From Hormoscilla sp. GM7CHS1pb (lineage in GTDB: Bacteria; Cyanobacteriota; Cyanobacteriia; Cyanobacteriales; Desertifilaceae): DNA of 64,000 bases. The stretch is from contig JACONN010000002.1 of assembly GCA_014323675.1 (NCBI GenBank), positions 2,400,001-2,464,000 on the forward strand, given 5' to 3'. A program made the position numbers and the translations under genes. Each line of letters opens with the position of its first letter. Position 1 is the first letter of the stretch. This document shows, piece by piece, positions 56,643-64,000 of the stretch. The notes under the pieces are model-generated. The model worked only from the letters and a program-made list of their open reading frames with translations. It had not been told where the DNA came from and did not search any database.

Positions 56643-57964
56643 ATTAATCCCACGCAGAAACTATCAACCCCCCCCGGAGAAGCATTGGAGGCCGATCGGT
56701 CAGTGCTGGAGATTTGGGGGAAATCCCAATTACAGGGACAGGTAAAAATCAGCGGGGCCAAAAACGCAGCTCTGGCGATCTTGGCGGGAGCATTGCTTTG
56801 TCCGGAAGATTGTCGTCTGCGGAATGTGCCATCCCTGGTGGACGTGAATCGGATGAGTCAAATACTGGAAGCTTTGGGAGTAAAAATCGAACGGCAGGGG
56901 GATATTTTAGATATCAATGCCAGTCAGATTAGCTCCGATCGCGCTCCCTACGAAATAGTCAGCCAGCTGAGAGCCAGTTTCTTCTGTATAGGACCGATCC
57001 TAGCTCGCCTGGGAGTAGCCCGGGTCCCCCTACCAGGGGGCTGCGAGATCGGTGCGCGGCCAGTGGACTTCCATGTCAGGGGTTTGCAAGGGATGGGGGC
57101 GACGGTGCAAATCAATGGCGGGATGGTCCATGCCTATGCCCTCCAGGAGGATTAAAAGGTGCCAAAATATATCTAGATTACCCTAGCGTGGGGGCGACGG
57201 AAACCTTGATGATGGCTGCTACCCTAGCAGAGGGGGAAACGACGATCGAAAATGCGGCTCTTGAGCCCGAAGTGATAGATTTGGCGGCTTTCTGCCAGTC
57301 AATGGGGGCGAAAATTCAGGGTGCGGGGACGAAAAAGATCGCCATCTCAGGTGTAGCCAAACTCCACTCGACAGATTACACGATCATTCCCGATCGGATT
57401 GAGACAGGGACATTTTTAATAGCAGGGGCAATTACCCACTCACCCATCAGTTTAGCTCCAGTGGTGCCAGAGCATATCACCCCCATAATCGCGAAACTGC
57501 AAGCTATGGGGGCAGAAACGTTAGCAGTTGCTCCCAACCAGCTGCGAATCGTGCCAGCAGAAAATCACCGGGCCACGGACATTGAAACTCAGCCCTATCC
57601 AGGTTTTCCTACGGATATGCAAGCTCCATTTATGGCATTACTGAGCTTGTCTCGGGGGAGTTGCGTGATGACGGAAACGGTGTTTGAGAACAGGATGCGT
57701 CACGCAGCGGAGTTAAATCGCATGGGGGCAGATCTTCGAGTGAAAGGAAATAATGCTGCGATCCGGGGAGTGCCGATGTTATCAGGTGCGCCAGTTGTAG
57801 CAACGGATTTAAGGGCTTCGGCGGCATTGGTGCTAGCAGGACTGGCCGCAGAAGGAACAACTCGGATTGAGGGGTTACATCACATGGATCGGGGTTATGA
57901 GAGGCTGGATCTGAAGCTGCAACAGTTGGGCGCTAAATTGCAGCGGGTGCCAGCAGACTCGTAG
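56643..57964 (+). CDS. murA: UDP-N-acetylglucosamine 1-carboxyvinyltransferase, one-base frameshift
   Basis: First committed enzyme of peptidoglycan synthesis, cytoplasmic. Motifs: [20 protein letters not shown] (Lys and Asn of the active site), [19 protein letters not shown] (reactive Cys), and [18 protein letters not shown], then [17 protein letters not shown]. At 57150 GAGGATTAA should be GAGGGATTA; adding one G joins AYALQE to [17 protein letters not shown]. No second copy is in view, so loss in this normally essential gene suggests sequence error. The frame starts at TTG 56685, but ATT 56643 behind GGAGG gives the usual N-terminus INPTQKLS. Confidence 0.92.
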
Positions 57965-58059
57965 TCCAAGTTTGTAGTCCAGGTTTGTAATTGTGCTCGA
58001 CCCGCCTGGGCGGATAAAATCGAACGTTGGTCTAATGGTTCTCTCCTCAATTCTATTAA

Positions 58060-58123
58060 ACTAAGCAAGACTGTCGCCAGTCCTGCTCGTCTTCAAAACC
58101 GGACGTGAAACTTTCGTTTCATC
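58060..58123 (-). other. Group II intron 3'-end fragment, first half
   Basis: Reversed, this is the intron end (ACCGGACGTGAAACTTTC on the plus strand) matching 62646-62710. It is cut at 58123 by the ISKra4-type element and continues at 59571-59647. Confidence 0.8.
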
Positions 58124-59570
58124 GGGTGCATCCCAGTTTGGCAATAAGTATAAATGCTGAGTTGATGAAGTTTCGAGATCGTGTTAGGCTTACAGAGTAG
58201 GCAAACGTTACCCCTGAAATTATGAATCCTGAGAAGTTGGCTCAAATTCAATCATATGCTTTGGGCATCGCTGCCTTGTTGTATGAGGAGGCTCAAGCGA
58301 CTGTTCCAGAACAATTGAAAACGCTTGAAGGACTTGAAGCTACTGTCCGTGAGCAGTTACTCCAATACGTCAGTCCAGAAATTGCCCTTTTTTTATCCAA
58401 AACAGCAGTGGCACCACTGCCGGGCGAGTCCGAATCTTAAACAGCATTTTGGGCAAGATTGCAATTACCTCCAAACAAGCGGCATTTTTTGATGTTTTAC
58501 CCTCTAGCCAGTGGAGCCCCTATCTGGAGAAATGTTGCTTGTTACTGAGTGCGAACTCTTCCTATGAACACGCCGAGGAAGATATTAAGGTGCTCACGGG
58601 GATTCCCGTCTCCCGGGGAACCCAGCAACGACTGGTGCAGCGCCATTCCAAAGAATTGCCTCTTGCCTCCGAAGCCCAAGAAAAAATGAGCCCTCCAAAA
58701 GGGAACGATCCCGGTTCTTCCAAAGAGTTGCCTCTTGCCTCCGAAGCCCAAGAAGAAATAAGCCCGACTCAAGGAAAAGAGCCCAGTCCGCCCAGTCCTT
58801 CCTGTAAGTTGCCGACAGCTTCTGCTTCCGAAGTCATTGAAGAAATGAGCATTGACGGGGGGAAAGTGCGCTTGCGGACCCCGCCAGGGTTTCCCTGTGA
58901 GTGGCGCGATTACAAGGGGGTCAATCTGCATGACCTGGGGGTAGCTGCTTTCTTTCGGGACAATGCTGGACTGGTCAAATGGGTCAATCAGCAGCCTTTG
59001 GCCAATCCGCTGGTGTGTCTCGGAGATGGTCATGATGGTATCTGGAATCTATTTGCCGAGATTGGTACGACCATCTTTCGTCAAGAAATCCTCGATTGGT
59101 ATCACTTGATGGAAAACCTGGAAAAAGTCGGCGGGTCCAGCTCTAGACTAGCACGAATAAAAGCCCTCTTATGGTCTGGTAAGGTAGAAGAGGCCCTCAA
59201 AGAATTTGATGATTGGGATCATCCACGGGTGGAGAATTTTAGGGCCTATGTGACCAAGCATCGCCACCGCATTGTCAACTATGGCTATTATCTTGCTGTT
59301 GGCATTTCGATTGGTTCGGGAGATGTAGAATCAACGATACACAGAAGGCAGCACGGATAAAGATTTCAGGAGCGCAGTGGAAAGCCGCCAATGTCCCACA
59401 GGTTCTACGGCATCTCGCAGCGTAGGGGGCCCGGAGCGTGCTTATCTTAATGGAGTATTCTCCAGGTGAGTCAAACAAGACATTACTTGATGACGACTAA
59501 TCATACTGCCACCGAACGTGACCGCTTGTATCCTGAGTATTTTTACCGATTGCAAAACTGGGATGCACCC
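58124..59570 (+). mobile_element. ISKra4-type element, divergent third copy (1447 bp)
   Basis: The ends GGGTGCATCCCAGTTTGGC and GCAAAACTGGGATGCACCC are inverted repeats. A perfect 8-bp duplication GTTTCATC lies at 58116-58123 and 59571-59578. It is inserted in the group II intron fragment. Confidence 0.92.
58222..59360 (+). pseudogene. ISKra4-type transposase, decayed
   Basis: The first frame (58222-58440) reads MNPEKLAQIQSYALGIAALL, the usual N-terminal part. The catalytic frame from 58449 has MSIDGGKVRLRTPPGF, VCLGDGHDGIWNLF, EILDWYHLMENLEK and VGISIGSGDVES. It carries a tandem duplication of about 24 residues (SKELPLASEAQE twice). After ESTI the frame is lost, and a GC repeat near 59415 interrupts the tail ISGAQWKAANVPQVLR. 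It cannot make a complete transposase. Confidence 0.82.
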
Positions 59571-59647
59571 GTTTCATCCGGCTCCTCAGTTTCCCTATCC
59601 CCTTTCGGGGTGCGGCCTCTTTTACTACCATCTATCTTTGATTTTTG
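59571..59647 (-). other. Group II intron 3'-end fragment, second half
   Basis: Continues the fragment at 58060-58123 (CCGGCTCCTCAGTTTCCCTA). It is cut at 59647 by the second IS1-type copy. Confidence 0.78.
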
Positions 59648-60663
59648 GGTAGTGATAAATATGTAGTGATATAACATTTTATCCCTCTATTAATCCTTGC
59701 TTTTCAAAGGGATAATATAACATTTTTCATTACCATTGATAAGTTTAATTTATCAAAAATATCAGAGATAATCATGTATAATTAGTTGTCACAATGCTAT
59801 ATTGTTATTGGTAAAAACAATGTCTAAATTTATGAACACATCATCAGATTTATGCTTGCGACCTTCTTGTCCCCACTGTCAAAGTGAGCGAACAGTAAAA
59901 AACGGTAGGGGCGAAGCATTCGGGGCTAAAAATTTCGTCTCCGTTGCCGTCATTTTGCCCGAAGGCTTCGCCCCTCCATAACAAAAAGCAAAAACATAAG
60001 TGTAAAGACTGTGGCAGGCAATTTGTTGAAAACCCTACCAATAAAACGATATCATCAGAAACAAAAAAGAAAATAGATGGCCTTTTACTTGAGAGAATTT
60101 CTTGAGCTGGAATTGCACGTCAAGTTGGAGTTTCCAAAACTTTGCTCCAAGATTATGTTAATAAAAAATCTGCGGAAACTCCGCGTGAGATAAAGGTTTT
60201 AGACAAGCCAAAAGGGAAAATGACTATTGAATGTGATGAAATGTGGTCTTTTGTGGAGAATAAAGAAAATAAGCAATGGATTTGGTTAGCGTTAGATACA
60301 AAAACTAGAGAAATAGTTGGAGTTTATGTGGGCGAGCGCAGTCGGGAATCGGCAAAAAAATTGTGGAAATCTTTACCTCCTGTTTATCGGCAATGTGCAG
60401 TTTTTTACACAGATTTTTGGGAAGCTTATAACACAGTAATCCCCAAAAAACGTCATAAACCAGTAGGTAAAGAAACTGGAAAAACTAATCATATTGAAAG
60501 GCTAAACAACACATTAAGACAAAGAATTAGTCGTTTGGTTCGTAAAACATTATCATTCTCCAAGAAACTAGAAAATCACATCGGAGCTATTTGGTATTTT
60601 GTACATTATTACAACAAATGTTTATCGGGATAGATAATGCATCACTACATATTTATCACCACC
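59648..60663 (+). mobile_element. IS1-type insertion sequence, copy 2 (1016 bp)
   Basis: Appears identical to 29707-30722, including the nested palindrome (59905-59977) and the TGA in the transposase. No flanking duplication (TGATTTTTG against GCTTTGAGG), so one flank was lost after insertion. The open catalytic part lies at 60142-60633. Confidence 0.92.
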
Positions 60664-60934
60664 GCTTTGAGGATATTAAGAGTTAATAATGATTGGCAAT
60701 CCTATTGGTTAAATTTGAGTAATGAATATTCGTCCATTATCAAAGCCGTCTAACAGTTATTGAAACTCTCACCAGACGACCATCAGTTTTCTGGCATGAT
60801 ATGGCTCTGAACAGCCTTCTTACTCGGGCTTCAATATTGCGCCTTGGTTCACCAGCAATATTGAGGATCTATCCTGCCAACTACTTGACTATATCACCGG
60901 CTCATGATTAAGTGTCACTTTTAATTACACCCGT
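60664..60934. other. Non-coding interval
   Basis: No gene supported. A stretch reading NDWQSYWLNLSNEYSSIIKA near 60680-60750 may be a transposase or gene remnant, but I cannot identify it. Confidence 0.4.
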
Positions 60935-62005
60935 TTACGACAGTTGACATAGTAAGCAGGTAGGCACAAATAAACCGGATTGTTGTCCTTTAATCTGTTG
61001 CAATTCGGCGCCGCTGTAGTTGACAATACCTCTAGCAATTTCCTTTTCTTGGGCATCGCATAGCCGTACAGCATCTGAACTTTTGAACTCTCCGGACACC
61101 TGAGTAATACCAGCAGCTAGCAGGGACTTACCCCGTTGACAAATTGCTGCTACTGCCCCACGATCTAAGTAAAGCGTTCCAGTGGGAATTAAACCGTGAG
61201 CAATCCATCGCTTGCGGGCATTGATTGGTTGTGGGTGGGGTGCAAACTGGGTGCCCAGGGGAACTCCTTGCAATATTTTTTCGATGTTGCCTGGGTTTCG
61301 TCCTTGGGTAATCACGGTGCGGACGCCAGCCATTGTCGCAATACGAGCAGCAGCAATTTTAGTCTTCATCCCCCCCGTACCCCATTGGGAACCCTTGGTC
61401 TCCGTTTCTACCTCTGCTAGTCGATCTAGATCCTTTACCAGAATAATGGGTTGGGCGTCTGGTACCAGGCGGGGGTCGGCTGAATAAAGCCGGTCAACGT
61501 CTGTGAGTAAAAACAGCCAGGAAGCCTCTACTAAGCTAGCTACCAAAGCACTGAGGCTATCATTGTCGCCAAACTTCAGTTCATCTGTCGCCACCGTGTC
61601 ATTTTCATTCACTATCGGGATCGCCCCTAGATCTAGCAGTTCCTGAAATGTATTGTAGGCATTCAGGTAGCGTTCGCGATCCTCTAGATCTCCTCGCGTC
61701 AGCAACACTTGGGCTATGGGCTGTTGCAGTTGAGTAAACCAGTCATCGTATACCCGCATCAGGCGTCCTTGACCCACAGCGGCAACTGCTTGTCTTTGTG
61801 CTATAGTACGGGGTCTATTGGTTAACCCCAGTCGAGCGCAGCCCACTCCCACCGCACCTGAGGATACCAGAATTACCCGATTTTCCCGCTGGCGCAAATC
61901 AGTCAGCACCTCCACCAGAGTTGCAATGGTGGACAGTGCCAAAGTTCCCCTTTCTGGATGGGTGAGGCTGGAAGTGCCAATTTTGACAACGATCGTTTCT
62001 GACAT
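60935..62005 (-). CDS. proB: Glutamate 5-kinase with altered C-terminus
   Basis: 356 residues from ATG 62005. First step of proline synthesis. The amino-acid kinase domain shows [50 protein letters not shown] and [23 protein letters not shown] domain follows ([20 protein letters not shown]). The protein reads [10 protein letters not shown] and then ends [13 protein letters not shown], whereas homologues I recall run on with about 25 more residues containing a GYIGAETVVHRDN-type ending. The 3' end seems to have been replaced by rearrangement. Catalytic domain intact. Confidence 0.9.
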   Translation of the reverse strand: MSETIVVKIGTSSLTHPERGTLALSTIATLVEVLTDLRQRENRVILVSSGAVGVGCARLGLTNRPRTIAQRQAVAAVGQGRLMRVYDDWFTQLQQPIAQVLLTRGDLEDRERYLNAYNTFQELLDLGAIPIVNENDTVATDELKFGDNDSLSALVASLVEASWLFLLTDVDRLYSADPRLVPDAQPIILVKDLDRLAEVETETKGSQWGTGGMKTKIAAARIATMAGVRTVITQGRNPGNIEKILQGVPLGTQFAPHPQPINARKRWIAHGLIPTGTLYLDRGAVAAICQRGKSLLAAGITQVSGEFKSSDAVRLCDAQEKEIARGIVNYSGAELQQIKGQQSGLFVPTCLLCQLS

Positions 62006-62026
62006 CGCCAACAAAAAGAGTTATAA

Positions 62027-62214
62027 GGTAGTGATAAACATGTAGTGATGTGATGGCTAGTCTGTCCCAATAGGTGTGGGGATGTGGCATTTTCAATTTT
62101 TCGGCTGGGACGTCAATGCCTGAAATATCGTTATTTGACTTGCCGTTGGATGCCACTATTGCGATCTCCGTCTGAGCTTTCTTGTGCTAACATCACTACT
62201 TGTGACCCACTACC
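62027..62214. mobile_element. 188-bp MITE, copy 2
   Basis: Same as 1843-2030. The flanks (AGTTATAA, AGGTTGAG) do not form a duplication, so the site has rearranged. It lies 22 bp upstream of proB and separates it from whatever preceded it. Confidence 0.92.
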
Positions 62215-62648
62215 AGGTTGAGAACAGACTGGTAGTTGCTCATAGGTTCTCAACCAACCCATGACTGGAACTTTAATTTTGAAGTGGTCAAGCTCGATCG
62301 CCCCACTCCATCTAGAGTGAAGCTGTCAGCGCGACCTTTCTTTTTGAAACGAGGTGGTTTACTGGTCTTTTTGAATGCCCGTCTCCAAGCCTCAGATAGC
62401 TGTCTCAAGGCATATTGCGGGGCACATTTACTTACTTCGTAGTACCAGGGATACTCAGGTTTGACTAAAGCTACTAACCATTTGTGCAGGTCAATTGCTG
62501 TCGGAAATTTGATTTTCTCTTCTGGATTATCCCGGTTGTGGTCGAGTATCTGTTTTGTTAGACCCAGTCCCCAATTCCAAGCATGACGTGCTCCTCCCGC
62601 GTGTTTTGCTAAGAGAGTTCGTTGCTTGTTGTTTAATTTTAGCTCGGA
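62215..62648 (-). pseudogene. TnpB (IS605 OrfB) N-terminal remnant
   Basis: The minus strand reads ELKLNNKQRTLLAKHAGGAR, then HAWNWGLGLTKQILDHNRD, and FKKTSKPPRFKKKGRADSF, the TnpB N-terminal pattern. One missing G near 62300 separates FTLDGVG from AIELDHFKIKVPVMGWLRTY. The RuvC catalytic half and the zinc motif are absent, replaced by the MITE side. No tnpA. The other end abuts the group II intron. Confidence 0.82.
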
Positions 62649-63830
62649 TTAAACTAAGCAAGACTGTCGCCAGTCCTGCTCGTCTTCAAAACCGGACGTG
62701 ATACTTTCGCATCATCCGGCTCCTCAGTCTTCCTATCCCGTTTCCGGGTGCGGCTCCCATTACTGCCATCTGTTCTCGTTTTCTGATGATGACAGTAATC
62801 ATGGAGCAGTTGCAGGTTGTCGTACCTGTCCTTGCCGCCTAATGATTTCGGCAGGATATGGTCAACTTCCCACTTGTCTCCGTCTATAAACAACATTCCG
62901 CAATGTCTACATTTGCCCTTCTGCTTACCCATGAGCTTGATTACTCTGGGGCTTACCATCGGGCTTTGGCGTAATCTCTTGCTCCAGTACACGAGGTTTC
63001 CGTCCATCGGGCTAGCTGTCCCCTTCACCTTTACGTGCCGCACAATTTCCGTTTCGGAGTGTAAGAGTAGTTTTGCCCCCTTGTTATCCATGAAGTTCCA
63101 CTGTCTGCTGCCTTCAGCCTTCCAGTACTTCTTAGCCACCCATGTGCCTGATTTGTTCGGGTGCCTTCTGCTTGCCCATCTCCACGTTATTTCCCACAGG
63201 TAGTTATCCAGTTCTCCGAATACCTCCTTGCTTACCACCGTCCTGTGGTAATTGCACCATCCCCTTATTATTGGGTTCAGTTTGCTTATCAACGCTGCCT
63301 GTGGCACGGCTTTGTGACTATCTACCACGGTATTCAACTTTTCTTTGTGGGCCTTGATGGATTTGGCGCTGGGTTTTATTAGAGTTTTGAACCCTTTTCC
63401 TGTTCTACCGCTTCGGTTTTTCCCTACCTTGTACTGCCGGATGTTGAATCCTAGGAAATCAAATCCTGGTTCTTCTCTTTCTAAGGTGTGGGCTATTCGT
63501 GTTTTCTCAGGTTTTAATTCTAGTCCAATTCCCCCCAACCACTTGCATATGACTTCCTTTGCTGCCTCAACTACCTTAAGGTCTTTGTGCATTATTACGA
63601 AATCATCTGCATATCGCACTACCCCTAGTTCTCTCTGACTTACTATTCCGTATGGCACAATCTTCCTTACCTCTGTTTCCATGCTATGTAGTGCAATATT
63701 TGCCAGCAGAGGGGATATTACTCCACCCTGTGGCGTTCCTGCATACGTGGGTTGATAGGTGTGCCTGTCCATCACCCCGGCTTTTAACCACTCCCGGATT
63801 CTCTTCCGTATAGGTGTGGCATTAGGTTGG
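62646..63830 (-). other. Group II intron copy E, 5'-truncated
   Basis: Reading on the minus strand, the RT gene's second half is followed by domains V-VI and the end CTTAGTTTAAT at 62646. The 5' ribozyme and first RT motifs are missing. It is joined near 63815-63830 to the end of a different intron. Confidence 0.8.
62654..63814 (-). pseudogene. Group II intron RT-maturase fragment
   Basis: It starts at PIRKRIREWLKAGVMDRHTY and contains TPQGGVISPLLANIALHS, VVRYADDFVIMHKDLK, the X domain and an HNH domain (CRHCGMLFIDGDKWEVDHIL). The first RT motifs are absent. Read-through from upstream makes a 436-residue frame, but its first 48 residues are from another intron's RNA end. Confidence 0.85.
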
Positions 63831-64000
63831 GGTCGAGCCAGGAATTGCTTCCCAACCCTCCCTTTCAAAACCGGACTTGCAACTTTCATCGCATCCGGCT
63901 CCTGGTTGGTGAGCCGTTGTCTTCGGTAGCCGGTGTTTGGATTGCTCCATTCTGGCCTTATCATCTGGAATTTTGCCCCTTATTTTTGTACCTGCTAAAT
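63815..64000 (-). other. 3' end of a second group II intron type
   Basis: The minus strand has GGAGCCGGATGCGATGAAAG and AAGTCCGGTTTTGAAAGGGA, a domain V related to but distinct from that of copies A-E. It runs off the right edge of the window. Confidence 0.6.

Noticed and set aside
62646-63830. Diversity-generating retroelement
   Set aside because: The RT has maturase X and HNH domains and domain V-type RNA, so it is a group II intron; no template/variable repeat pair was seen.
1-64000. tRNA and rRNA genes
   Set aside because: No segment with a convincing T-arm and acceptor pairing or rRNA sequence was recognised by eye; a covariance search was not possible.

Overview
The window reads as chromosomal DNA of a cyanobacterium. 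The evidence is frequent HIP1 octamers (GCGATCGC), short heptamer repeat arrays, an NblB-like HEAT protein, cyanobacterial-type ferredoxins, Uma2 nucleases, HisZ, and many transposons and group II introns. A large-genome filamentous type is most likely; the genus cannot be read from the sequence. No rRNA, tRNA or CRISPR array was recognised.

Layout. 1-3441: two sensor-kinase genes, the first truncated by a 188-bp MITE. 3566-9145: FAD amine oxidase, a broken nuclease-like gene, cobQ, a 2Fe-2S ferredoxin and an overlapping gene pair that may be toxin and immunity. 9526-13390: IS66-type element, an exported protein, a PepSY-like membrane protein and a truncated cupredoxin anchor. 13405-16844: copper ATPase and a Uma2 locus duplicated at 37556-39000. 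17401-19232: a 21-bp minisatellite and a broken condensation-domain gene. 19268-26941: NblB-like, CBS and SLH proteins, an ISKra4 copy, a VapBC-like pair, aroE and DUF4126. 27304-30826: endonuclease V and pentapeptide-repeat genes, each interrupted by an IS. 31061-36610: SagB-type nitroreductase, secreted GH31-CBM20 glucosidase and Uma2. 37266-40417: antitoxin remnant, duplicated Uma2 locus and second ISKra4 copy. 40528-48941: exported protein, nuclease, inositol phosphatase, hisZ, ferredoxin, VanY peptidase, zinc-protease-like membrane protein, TA remnants and MoeZ. 49230-54660: tandem array of group II introns. 54660-64000: split JAMM protease gene, small ORFs, murA, nested transposons, proB, TnpB remnant and further intron fragments.

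What stands out is small mobile DNA. Four classes are visible: a ~69-bp palindrome with covarying stems that often sits in frame inside genes; a 25-bp palindrome with a constant ACTACGAAC tail and covarying arms; a 188-bp MITE sharing its ends with an IS1-type element; and GC-rich repeats ending genes in frame. Several insertions can be read exactly because an empty copy or target duplication is present.

Seven coding sequences carry one-base losses, all in G or C runs, including the normally essential murA. Two otherwise matching IS copies differ in a G/C run length. Base-call or assembly compression is therefore a real alternative to gene death, and frameshifted genes are described by their reconstructed product.
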